A stretch of DNA of 64,000 bases from Pseudomonas sp. CC6-YY-74 (lineage in GTDB: Bacteria; Pseudomonadota; Gammaproteobacteria; Pseudomonadales; Pseudomonadaceae). The notes beneath the pieces were generated by a model. The model ran no database searches. It saw only the letters and a program-made list of their open reading frames with translations, and was not told where the DNA came from. Shown here in pieces: positions 35,044 through 43,573 of the stretch. How positions within the stretch are numbered: position 1 is the stretch's first letter; every line of letters starts with the position of its first letter. Location: NCBI RefSeq assembly GCF_002025205.1, contig NZ_CP019947.1, forward strand, positions 4,669,501-4,733,500, read 5' to 3'. The translations under genes were made by a program, and so were the position numbers.

Positions 35044-35319
35044 TTGCCATCTGCTGACTCGATTTTCCAGAACCCGTTGTGCGGCAATATCCACTGGTGC
35101 GAAGTCGAGTCGCTGCTGCATCACTTGGGCGCCACGCTCGAGCCTATCCTCGCTGCGCGCTTTCGCGTGCCGTTGAACCAACACGAGTTCATCCTGCGCC
35201 GCCCGCACCACCAGCGCAACGTGTACAGTAAGCAGGACATCAAGCCTCTGCGCGACTGCTTGACCAGGCCGGTCTTGATGACCTGCAGTCCGGCTGAGCC
35301 GGGCCGGTCTAGTGGTTAA
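35044..35319 (+). CDS. HicA-like toxin, solitary and possibly decayed
   Basis: A 91-codon frame from TTG 35044. The stretch NIHWCEVESLLHHLGATLEP followed by HEFILRRPHHQRNVYSKQDI resembles HicA-family mRNA interferases, which share HW-x-EVESLL, HLGA and the HPHH region. There is no recognisable hicB after it, no convincing ribosome-binding site, and the C-terminal tail looks random. It sits among gene remnants (EAL, DUF2905, hsdR), so it may be a leftover. HicA assignment is tentative. Confidence 0.45.
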   Translation: MPSADSIFQNPLCGNIHWCEVESLLHHLGATLEPILAARFRVPLNQHEFILRRPHHQRNVYSKQDIKPLRDCLTRPVLMTCSPAEPGRSSG

Positions 35320-35341
35320 CCACGGAGGGGGCGCGACAGGC

Positions 35342-35544
35342 ATGGCTCGCGGCTTGATGATCCTCGGTGCAGCGCTGTTGCTGCTGGCCGCGCTGCTGCA
35401 TTTTGCGCCCTGGCTGTGGCACTGGTTGGCCGCCCGCCGGGCGATACCCACATCGAGTCCCGGCACGGGCGGGTGTTGATTCCCCTGACCTCGATGCCGA
35501 CTCTCAGCATCGTTCTGACCCTGCTGGTCAACCTGTTCCGCCGC
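35342..35544 (+). pseudogene. DUF2905 small membrane protein, frameshifted
   Basis: ATG 35342 opens MARGLMILGAALLLLAALLH and FAPWLWHW, the start of the DUF2905 family, then loses frame near 35427-35432. The next frame continues GRPPGDTHIESRHGRVLIPL and LTLLVNLFRR, the expected second TM and end (35544). A one-base deletion around TGGTTGGCC joins the two. The open frame runs on to 35712 with unrelated residues because the native stop is gone. Too short in the first frame to be noticed as an ORF. Confidence 0.7.
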
Positions 35545-35659
35545 TGGCCCTTGGGCTCGGCCGCTTCAGTGCGCTCGCCACAGGCGCAGGTAGCTGGCTT
35601 CATGGTCGCGCTGCGCGCCACTGGCGGCCTGTGGTGGGTGCCGCACTGGGTGTCGCGGG

Positions 35660-35812
35660 TCACCAGCAGCGGCCGGGCGGCTTGCCAGCACCCTGGATAC
35701 GCTCGTGGGTAATCGAAAATTCCCGCTGGATACGGCTGCCCTCGACCACGCCCCAACCTGCTTCGCACAAGGCCGGATCGATCAGTTCGGCGCGGGTTTC
35801 AGCTTCGTTCAC
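35660..35812 (-). pseudogene. hsdR: 5' remnant of a type I restriction enzyme R subunit (hsdR)
   Basis: GTG 35812 on the minus strand starts MNEAETRAELIDPALCEAG, continuing WGVVEGSRIQREFSITHERI and QGAGK, the typical beginning of HsdR. After about 44 residues similarity stops and a TGA follows at 35660. The rest of hsdR, hsdM and hsdS are absent. This is a scrap of a lost restriction-modification island. Confidence 0.65.
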
Positions 35813-35925
35813 GGCAATATCCTTTTGGCATCATGGCCGGATAGTAACCATTGCCGACGCGGGATTAGAAGGCAAAGGAGCGGCTGTTGCCAGGTTTATA
35901 GGGCACTGATCAACGTCAGGCTTGC

Positions 35926-35992
35926 GTGGGAGGGGCTTTAGCCGCGATTGACTTGAATGCGCTGAAAGCGTCGCGGCTAAAGCCCCTCCCAC
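35926..35992. repeat. Inverted REP pair
   Basis: GGGAGGGGCTTTAGCCGCG at 35926-35947 and its reverse complement at 35971-35992, with 23 bases between. It has the same family and layout as the pair at 8178-8237. It lies in the gap after the hsdR remnant, immediately before the 3' end of the Fic gene. Confidence 0.85.
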
Positions 35993-36004
35993 CCAGATCA
36001 CGAC

Positions 36005-36760
36005 CTATATAAACCGGCGATGCAGATCGGGGAATATTGCCTGGGCAAACCACACCGGCAGGCCAGGCTCCACTTTCCGTGACTTGGGCGTAGGGCTGAG
36101 CACAATACCCAGCGCGATCAGGCGCTTGAGCTCTTCAATCGCCAGGCGCTCGTTCAGGCCGAGAAAGGTCTTGAAGGTCGCGCGTGGCATCGCGGCCATG
36201 CTCAGCAGCGCATGCACGGCCGGGGCCGAGCCGGGGCGGACTTTGGCAGCGATTATCCGCTCATGGTTTTTGAATAGCCGCTCGACCCGCGCACGCATGT
36301 TTACCGGATCAACCGCCTCGGTCATGTAGTCGATCTGATCGATACAAGCGTCCAGCATAAAACGGATAAAGCCCAGGTAGTGCTTGAGCGAGAGCTGGCC
36401 GCGGCCGTCAAGATCGCCTTCGCGTGGCCGGTCGGCATTGGCCATCATCGCGTAGTACTCGGACTGACGCCGGGCCAGGCCTCGCGACAGCGACCACAGG
36501 TTAGGCCGCAGGTCCAGAAACACCAGTTGCAGATGGGTAATCAGTCGTACCAGCCGGCCATTGCCATCCATAAACGGATGAACCCAGGCCTGGCGATGGT
36601 GATAGGCCAGGGCGGTAATCAGCCGGGTGCGCGGGTCGGGGTAACGGCCCATCAGCTGTTGCAGCAGCGCCAGCATGTGCTCCACCACCCGCGCATCGGG
36701 CGCCAGATGGTTAGCCACCTGCACCTGTTTGTCTGGCTCCGCGCGCAACTTGCCCGGCAC
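36005..36760 (-). CDS. Fic domain protein lacking its N-terminal region
   Basis: The Fic active-site motif HPFMDGNGRLVR is intact, followed by a C-terminal winged-helix-like region (AMPRATFKTFLGLNERLAIEELKRL). GTG 36760 is the only plausible start; the frame reaches a TAA about 60 bases upstream. Comparable Fic proteins are about 370 residues, so roughly 100-120 N-terminal residues are missing, including any inhibitory helix. The protein would AMPylate targets if made, but truncation suggests a remnant. It borders other decayed genes. Confidence 0.75.
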   Translation of the reverse strand: MPGKLRAEPDKQVQVANHLAPDARVVEHMLALLQQLMGRYPDPRTRLITALAYHHRQAWVHPFMDGNGRLVRLITHLQLVFLDLRPNLWSLSRGLARRQSEYYAMMANADRPREGDLDGRGQLSLKHYLGFIRFMLDACIDQIDYMTEAVDPVNMRARVERLFKNHERIIAAKVRPGSAPAVHALLSMAAMPRATFKTFLGLNERLAIEELKRLIALGIVLSPTPKSRKVEPGLPVWFAQAIFPDLHRRFI

Positions 36761-36995
36761 TGAATAGCGTTCGTTGTCATGCAGCTTTAGCTGCTCCTGT
36801 GGCGCGCTTTACGGTGCGTGCACACGAACCCAGGCTGAGGGTGAACGGCGTGATCGTGCAGTACCGGCGGCATTCAAGAATGCAACAAAACAGGGGATGG
36901 CGAGTACGTCTGAGTCGCGGGTAAAACGGCGTGGCATAGTGCCATTGTTATTAATAGCCTTTCGACATAAATCCACGTTTAATGGCTACTTTTTA

Positions 36996-37022
36996 ACCCG
37001 TTCCCTCTGCGGGGGAACGGGT
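36996..37022 (+). promoter_or_regulatory. Leader hairpin upstream of tpsA
   Basis: Arms ACCCGTTCCC and GGGAACGGGT enclose TCTGCGG, 60 bases before the tpsA start. No U run follows. The 321-base gap between the Fic gene and tpsA is AT-richer around 36940-36990 (TTATTAATAGCC, TTTAATGGC), where a promoter probably lies. The hairpin may stabilise the mRNA leader or modulate expression. Confidence 0.5.
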
Positions 37023-37081
37023 CGCCCTGTGCATTGCTTGCGCAGCCGCTCCAACAAAAAATCGCGAAAGAGGCAGCCCCC

Positions 37082-40000
37082 ATGAAAGGCCGTGGATCAT
37101 TGAACCACCTATATCGTTTGGTCTGGAGTCAGGTGCTGGGTGCCTGGATTGCGGTCGCCGAAACGACCAAAGGCCGGGGCAAAGGCGCCAGCCGAAAATT
37201 GCTCGTGGCGGTAGTGGGGCTGTCCTCGGCGCTCGCCCAGGCCGCGCCCGAAGGAGGGCAAGTGGTGTCAGGCACGGGCAGCATTGCCCAGTCCGGGGCC
37301 ACCACCACCATCACCCAGGCGACCCAGAACCTGTCGCTGAACTGGGATAGCTTCAATATTGCAGCCCAGGAAACGGTGAACTTTAACCAGCCCTCGGCGA
37401 CCGCCATCGCGGTCAACCGAATCATGGACAGCAACGGCACGCAAATTCTCGGCAACCTCAACGCCAACGGCCAGGTGTACCTGATCAACCCCAACGGTAT
37501 CCTATTTGGCCAGGGCGCCCAGGTGAACGTCGGCGCGCTGGTCGCGTCCACCCTGGACCTGAATGACGCCAGCCTGAATAGCGATAGCCGCAGCTTCAGC
37601 GGCGACGGCGCGGGCAGCGTGATCAACCGCGGCACGCTCAATGCGGCCGCCAGCGGTTACGTGGCGCTGCTGGGCAATACCGTCAGCAACCAGGGCACGA
37701 TTACCGCGCCCCGTGGCAGCGTCGCGCTGGGTGCCGGCAGCGCCGCCACCCTGACCTTCGCGGACAACAGCCTGGTGCAGATGCAGGTGGATCAGAGTCT
37801 GTTGAACAACCTGGCCGACAACGGCGGGCTGATCCAGGCAAACGGCGGCCGGGTGCTGATGAGTGCCGGCGCCAAGGACGCGCTGCTGGCCAGCGTGGTC
37901 AATAACACCGGCGTGATCGAAGCGCGCACGGTGGAAAATCATGACGGCGTGATCGTGCTGCTCGGCGGCATGCAGGCCGGTACCGTCCAGGTCGCCGGCA
38001 CCCTGGATGCCAGCGCGCCCAACGGCGGCGATGGCGGCTTTATCGAAACCTCGGCCGCCCATGTAAAAGTGGCCGACAACGCAAAAATAACCACCGCCGC
38101 CGCGCACGGCAAGACCGGCACCTGGTTGATTGATCCCAGCGATTTCACTATTGCTGCCAGCGGCGGCGATATGACGGCAGATACAGTCACCAGCAACCTG
38201 GCGAACACCAATTTTGAGATCGCCACCGCCACCATGGGCACAACCGGAGGCAACGGTGACATTGCCGTCAATCAGGCGCTGAGTTGGAGCAGTGCTAATA
38301 CGCTGACACTGACGGCCGAGCGCAATATCGCCATCAACAATGCAATCACTGCGACAAATGGGGGGCTCACTCTCAATGCAGCCGGCAGCATCAGCGCACC
38401 TGCGGCGGTCAGCGTGGGTACTTTTACCTTGACTAGCGGCAACTGGAGTCAGACTGGGACCTTGCCGACTTTCAACGCCACTGACTTCCGGATTAACGGC
38501 GGCAGCTTTATCCGCGCACTGAGCGGCGACGGCAGCAGTGGCAGTGCCTACCGACTGGCCGATGTCTATGGTCTGCAGGGCATAGCTAGCAGTGGCATGC
38601 TGGGGAAAAACTATGTATTGGCGAACAATATCGACGCCAGTGGCACTTCAAATTGGAATGCGGGCGCAGGCTTCAATCCGATCGGCGTAGAACCCTCCAG
38701 ATTCAGCGGCAGCTTCGACGGGCTGGGCCATACCATCGCCAACCTCACCATTAACCGGCCATCAACATTTTATGTTGGCCTGTTTGGAATCACGAACACG
38801 GGTTCTGTGATTCAGAACGTGGGGTTGCTCGGCGGCAGCGTGATCGGCAATAAAAACGTCGGCGGATTGATGGGGTACAACTACAAAGGCACAGTTAGCA
38901 ACAGTTATGCCACCGGCAGCGTCAGCGGCAACGACAGAATCGGCGGACTGGTGGGCTTCAACGAGACCGGCACGATCAGCAACAGCTACGCGACCGGCAG
39001 CGTCAGCGGCAGCAGCAACGTCGGCGGGCTGGTCGGGACCAACTTCACAGGAGGAACGATCAGCAATAGTTATGCCGACAGTGCGATTACAGGTGGTACC
39101 TATGCGGGTGGTTTGGTTGGGTTTAACCAGGGAACCATTCAAAACAGTTATTCGTCAGGCACTGTATTCGGCTCGAATCGGCTCGGTGGACTGGTTGGTG
39201 TGAATGAATCGATTATTGCAAATGCGTACAGCACCGCCGCAGTCACCAGTGACTCGAATGAGCAGGATAACTTCGGCGGTCTGGTTGGAATAAACACTGG
39301 CAATATAAGCAACAGCTATGCGAATGGCGTCATGCAGGTACATCAAAATCAAGCAGGTGGGCTGATTGGCTGGAACGGCGGCACGATCACCAACAGCTAC
39401 TGGAACACCGAGACATCCGGGCAGTCCACGTCAGCAGCCGGCTTGGGCTTGACCACCACCCAGATGCAAACAGCATCCAATTTCACAGGATTCACTTTCA
39501 CCAGCACACCCGGTGCATCGGGCAATAACTGGGTAATGGTCGACGCCGACGGTGGTTTGAACAATGCGAACGGCTCACCCGGCGCAACCCGACCCATGTT
39601 GGCTTCCGAATACTCGACCACTATCAATAATGCACATCAGTTGCAACTGATGGCGATGAACCTCTCGGCGAGCTACACCTTGGGTGCCAATGTCAATGCT
39701 GCGACCACCGGTCTCATTGGCGGTATCAGCACCGATGTTTGGGGCAGTGCGGGCTTTGTTCCACTCGGCAATTCAACTATCAAATTCAGTGGCACTTTCG
39801 ACGGCCTGGGTCATACCATTTCCAACCTCACCATCAATCGGCCATTAACAAATTACGTCGGCTTGTTTGGAAACACGGGCACGGGTTCTGTAATCCGCAA
39901 CGTCGGACTGCTCGGTGGCAGCGTCAGCGGCGACTACTACGTTGGTGGGCTGGTGGGGTACACAAATGGTGGCGCGATCAGCAACAGCTACTCGACGGGC

Positions 40001-43000
40001 AGCGTGATCGGCAATAACTACCTCGGCGGGCTGGCGGGGTATAGCTACGCAAGTGCAGTCGGCAACAGCTACGCCACCGGCAACGTGAGTGGAACCAACT
40101 TCCTCGGCGGACTGGTGGGGCACACAAATGGCGGGGCGATCAGCAACAGCTACGCCACCGGCAGCGTGAGTGGCTCCCTGGCGATCGGCGGGCTGGTGGG
40201 CGGGCACTATGGCGCCACGATCAGTAACAGCTACGCTGCGGGCCTCGTCATCGGCAGCGGCGCCTTCGTCGGCGGGCTGGTGGGGTCCAACAGCGGTACG
40301 ATCAGTAGCAGCTACTGGAACAGCAGCGTCAAGGCGACCGGCATAGGCGGCGGCACAACAACTGGAGCGACGGGCCTAACCGGCGCACAGTTGATGCAGC
40401 AAGCCAGCTTCAGTAGCTGGAATACGGCCACCCCCAATACCATCGCCAATACCGGTGGCAGCGGTGCCGTCTGGCGTATTTATGAAGGCCATACTGCCCC
40501 CTTGCTCACCAGCTTCCTGACCGGCTTGACGCTCAGCGGCGCACCTGATGCTACCGTGACTTACAACGGCGCAGCCCAAAGCGGTGGTGCATTCACGCTC
40601 ATCGCCAATGTATTGGGTGCCGCCGCCACAGGAACCAATGCGGGTTTTTATAACGGTTACTACTCCACCCAGCAAGGCTATGACATTACGGGTGGGAACC
40701 TGACCATTAATCAAGCAGACCTGACCCTGAGTACTAACAACATCACCAAGACCTACGACGGGGGCCTCACTGCAGTGGGTACGGCTGTCGTGGCCAGCGG
40801 TACTCTGTTTACTGGCGACTCGCTTACCGGGGGCAGCTTTACCTTCGCCGACAAGAACGTCGGTAGTGGCAACAAGACTGTCACCGTCACCGGCGTTACG
40901 GTCAATGACGGCAACAGCGGCGGAAACTACAACATCAGTTATGCCGACAACATCGCCAGTACCATCAACAAGTTCAACCTGAGTGTCAGTGGCCTGACCG
41001 CCAGCGACAAGACTTACGACGCCAACACCACAGCAACGCTGGGCGGCACGGCATCGATTGCCAAGCTGGGCAGCGATGACGTGGCTGTGATCGGCAGCGC
41101 CAGCGGCACTTTTGCCAGCAAGAACGCCGGCACGCAGAGCGTCACCGTTAGCGGCAACAGCCTGACCGGCAGCGACGCCGGCAACTACAACCTGCTGCAG
41201 CAAACCGGCTTGACGGCCACCATCGGCAAGGCTGATTTGTCGGTGACCGGCCTGACCGCCAACGACAAGACTTACGACGCCAACACCGCCGCCGCACTGG
41301 GCGGCACGGCAGCAATTGCCAAGCTGGGCAGCGATGACGTGGCGGTGATCGGCAGCGCCAGCGGCACTTTTGCCAGCAAGAACGCCGGCACGCAGAGCGT
41401 CACCGTTAGCGGCAACAGCCTGAGCGGCAGCGACGCTGGCAACTACAACCTGCTGCAGCAAACCGGCTTGACGGCCGCCATCGGCAAGGCTGATTTGTCG
41501 GTGACCGGCCTTACCGCCAGCGGTAAGGTGTATGACGCCAACACCGCCGCCGCACTGGGCGGCACGGCATCGATTGCCAAGCTGGGCAGTGACGACGTGG
41601 CGGTGATCGGCAGCGCCAGCGGCACTTTTGCCAGCAAGAACGCCGGCACGCAGAGCGTCACCGTTAGCGGCAACAGCCTGACCGGCAGCGACGCCGGCAA
41701 CTACAACCTGCTGCAGCAAACCGGCTTGACGGCCGCCATCGGCAAGGCTGATTTGTCGGTGACTGGCTTTACCGCCAGCGGCAAGGTGTATGACGCCAAC
41801 ACCGCCGCCGCACTGGGCGGCACGGCATCGATTGCCAAGCTGGGCAGCGACGACGTGGCGGTGATCGGCAGCGCCAGCGGCACTTTTGCCAGCAAGAACG
41901 CCGGCACGCAGAGCGTCACCGTTAGCGGCAACAGCCTGACCGGCAGCGACGCCGGCAACTACAACCTGCTGCAGCAAACCGGCTTGACGGCCGCCATCGG
42001 CAAGGCTGATTTGTCGGTGACTGGCTTTACCGCCAGCGGCAAGGTGTATGACGCCAACACCGCCGCCGCACTGGGCGGCACGGCATCGATTGCCAAGCTG
42101 GGCAGCGACGACGTGGCGGTGATCGGCAGCGCCAGCGGCACTTTTGCCAGCAAGAACGCCGGCACGCAGAGCGTCACCGTTAGCGGCAACAGCCTGAGCG
42201 GCAGCGACGCCGGTAACTACAACCTGCTGCAGCAAGCCGGCTTGACGGCCACCATCGGCAAGGCTGATGTGTCGGTGACCGGCCTTACCGCCAGCGGCAA
42301 GGTGTATGACGCCAACACCGCCGCCGCACTGGGCGGCACGGCATCGATTGCCAAGCTGGGCAGCGACGACGTGGCGGTGATCGGCAGCGCCAGCGGCACT
42401 TTTGCCAGCAAGAACGCCGGCACGCAGAGCGTCACCGTTAGCGGCAACAGCCTGAGCGGCAGCGACGCCGGCAACTACAACCTGCTGCAGCAAACCGGCT
42501 TGACGGCCGCCATCGGCAAGGCTGATGTGTCGGTGACCGGCCTTACCGCCAGCGGTAAGGTGTATGACGCCAACACCGCCGCCGCACTAGGCGGCACGGC
42601 ATCGATTGCCAAGCTGGGCAGCGACGACGTGGCGGTGATCGGCAGCGTCAGCGGCACTTTTGCCAGCAAGAACGCCGGCACGCAGAGCGTCACCGTTAGC
42701 GGCAACAGCCTGAGCGGCAGCGACGCCGGCAACTACAACCTGCTGCAGCAAACCGGCTTGACGGCCGCCATCGGCAAGGCTGATTTGTCGGTGACCGGCA
42801 TCACCGCCGACAGCAAGGTGTATGACGGCAACACGGGCGTCAGCCTGAATACGGCGACGGCCAGCCTGAATGGGCTCCTGGCGGGCGATAAGGTGACCGT
42901 CGGTGCGGCGGGTGCGTTTGATAGCAAAAACGTCGGCGCCGGCAAGACCGTGGCGCTGGTCAGCCACTATGCCGGGGCCGACCTTGGCAACTACCGCATC

Positions 43001-43573
43001 AGCGACCAAGGCTCGACCGCGGCGGATATCACCCGCGCCACGCTCACTTACGCGGCCACGCCGGCCAGCTTCTTTTCCGGGCGGGCGCCGGGTGCCCTCT
43101 CCGGGGGGGTGAGCGGATTTGTGTCCGGCGAAACCCTGGCGGGCTCGACCCGCGGCGCCCCGATCTGGACGACCGCCGCTGGCATCAATAGCCAGCCCGG
43201 CGTGTACGCCATCAATGGCGGCGGCCTGACGGCCAGCAACTATCTGTTCGCCCAGGCCGCCGGCAATGCCCGCGCCCTGACGCTCACGCCAGGCGTTGCC
43301 ACCAATCCGGTAGTCAATGTCACCACGCAACTGGCCTCCAGCGTGCTGTCGCCTCAGGCCAGCAGTCAGCCTCAGGCCCTCAACCTGTCATCGTCCATTC
43401 GTGTATCGCAGAGCGCCAATGCAGACAGCGGCGCGGCGGGCGTTTCTTCCGCGGCCGATGCCAATAACAGTGCGGTGTTGAATACACAAATGACGATCGG
43501 CAGCGCCGGTCCTTCACTGCAAATTGTCAATGGCGGCGTGAAGCTGCCGGACAATATGGTTGCCGAAAAATGA
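37082..43573 (+). CDS. TpsA-type filamentous haemagglutinin-like exoprotein
   Basis: Two-partner secretion substrate of 2163 residues. ATG 37082 begins an extended signal peptide (YRLVWSQVLGAWIAVAETTK, then a hydrophobic core ending AQAA). The TPS secretion domain follows (about 55-300) with the motif INPNGILFGQGAQVNVGAL. Next come GLUG-type repeats in two arrays (about 580-775 and 935-1080), a YDG-like unit, and seven near-identical 86-residue YDG repeats (about 1300-1900), one diverged repeat and a C-terminal tail. It is surface exposed or released, presumably an adhesin. The stop overlaps tpsB by four bases. Confidence 0.93.
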   Translation: MKGRGSLNHLYRLVWSQVLGAWIAVAETTKGRGKGASRKLLVAVVGLSSALAQAAPEGGQVVSGTGSIAQSGATTTITQATQNLSLNWDSFNIAAQETVNFNQPSATAIAVNRIMDSNGTQILGNLNANGQVYLINPNGILFGQGAQVNVGALVASTLDLNDASLNSDSRSFSGDGAGSVINRGTLNAAASGYVALLGNTVSNQGTITAPRGSVALGAGSAATLTFADNSLVQMQVDQSLLNNLADNGGLIQANGGRVLMSAGAKDALLASVVNNTGVIEARTVENHDGVIVLLGGMQAGTVQVAGTLDASAPNGGDGGFIETSAAHVKVADNAKITTAAAHGKTGTWLIDPSDFTIAASGGDMTADTVTSNLANTNFEIATATMGTTGGNGDIAVNQALSWSSANTLTLTAERNIAINNAITATNGGLTLNAAGSISAPAAVSVGTFTLTSGNWSQTGTLPTFNATDFRINGGSFIRALSGDGSSGSAYRLADVYGLQGIASSGMLGKNYVLANNIDASGTSNWNAGAGFNPIGVEPSRFSGSFDGLGHTIANLTINRPSTFYVGLFGITNTGSVIQNVGLLGGSVIGNKNVGGLMGYNYKGTVSNSYATGSVSGNDRIGGLVGFNETGTISNSYATGSVSGSSNVGGLVGTNFTGGTISNSYADSAITGGTYAGGLVGFNQGTIQNSYSSGTVFGSNRLGGLVGVNESIIANAYSTAAVTSDSNEQDNFGGLVGINTGNISNSYANGVMQVHQNQAGGLIGWNGGTITNSYWNTETSGQSTSAAGLGLTTTQMQTASNFTGFTFTSTPGASGNNWVMVDADGGLNNANGSPGATRPMLASEYSTTINNAHQLQLMAMNLSASYTLGANVNAATTGLIGGISTDVWGSAGFVPLGNSTIKFSGTFDGLGHTISNLTINRPLTNYVGLFGNTGTGSVIRNVGLLGGSVSGDYYVGGLVGYTNGGAISNSYSTGSVIGNNYLGGLAGYSYASAVGNSYATGNVSGTNFLGGLVGHTNGGAISNSYATGSVSGSLAIGGLVGGHYGATISNSYAAGLVIGSGAFVGGLVGSNSGTISSSYWNSSVKATGIGGGTTTGATGLTGAQLMQQASFSSWNTATPNTIANTGGSGAVWRIYEGHTAPLLTSFLTGLTLSGAPDATVTYNGAAQSGGAFTLIANVLGAAATGTNAGFYNGYYSTQQGYDITGGNLTINQADLTLSTNNITKTYDGGLTAVGTAVVASGTLFTGDSLTGGSFTFADKNVGSGNKTVTVTGVTVNDGNSGGNYNISYADNIASTINKFNLSVSGLTASDKTYDANTTATLGGTASIAKLGSDDVAVIGSASGTFASKNAGTQSVTVSGNSLTGSDAGNYNLLQQTGLTATIGKADLSVTGLTANDKTYDANTAAALGGTAAIAKLGSDDVAVIGSASGTFASKNAGTQSVTVSGNSLSGSDAGNYNLLQQTGLTAAIGKADLSVTGLTASGKVYDANTAAALGGTASIAKLGSDDVAVIGSASGTFASKNAGTQSVTVSGNSLTGSDAGNYNLLQQTGLTAAIGKADLSVTGFTASGKVYDANTAAALGGTASIAKLGSDDVAVIGSASGTFASKNAGTQSVTVSGNSLTGSDAGNYNLLQQTGLTAAIGKADLSVTGFTASGKVYDANTAAALGGTASIAKLGSDDVAVIGSASGTFASKNAGTQSVTVSGNSLSGSDAGNYNLLQQAGLTATIGKADVSVTGLTASGKVYDANTAAALGGTASIAKLGSDDVAVIGSASGTFASKNAGTQSVTVSGNSLSGSDAGNYNLLQQTGLTAAIGKADVSVTGLTASGKVYDANTAAALGGTASIAKLGSDDVAVIGSVSGTFASKNAGTQSVTVSGNSLSGSDAGNYNLLQQTGLTAAIGKADLSVTGITADSKVYDGNTGVSLNTATASLNGLLAGDKVTVGAAGAFDSKNVGAGKTVALVSHYAGADLGNYRISDQGSTAADITRATLTYAATPASFFSGRAPGALSGGVSGFVSGETLAGSTRGAPIWTTAAGINSQPGVYAINGGGLTASNYLFAQAAGNARALTLTPGVATNPVVNVTTQLASSVLSPQASSQPQALNLSSSIRVSQSANADSGAAGVSSAADANNSAVLNTQMTIGSAGPSLQIVNGGVKLPDNMVAEK
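38818..40325 (+). repeat. Two GLUG repeat arrays within tpsA
   Basis: Repeats of the form GGLVGxNxGTISNSYATGSVSG recur at about 22-24 residues in two blocks (38818-39410 and 39890-40325). Each block opens with the same preface (GLGHTI-NLTINRP ... VGLLGGSV) and closes with SYWN, so the second block looks like a duplication of the first. Confidence 0.85.
40979..42784 (+). repeat. Seven tandem 258-bp repeats within tpsA
   Basis: Exactly seven units of 258 bp fit 40979-42784. Each encodes 86 residues starting LSVTGLTASGKVYDANTAAA and ending GLTAAIGKAD. Copies differ at few codons (for example DKT/GKV, SASG/SVSG, LTGSD/LSGSD, QQTGL/QQAGL). A more diverged unit precedes and another follows. Copy number may vary by recombination. 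Confidence 0.93.

Noticed and set aside
40376-42493. Very long minus-strand open frame (about 700 codons) opposite the TpsA repeats
   Set aside because: It mirrors the 258-bp repeats and has the repetitive low-complexity composition of an antisense shadow; the plus strand has clear TpsA domains.
40979-42784. CRISPR-like array
   Set aside because: The 258-bp units are contiguous, in frame and coding, with no short repeat-spacer pattern or cas genes.
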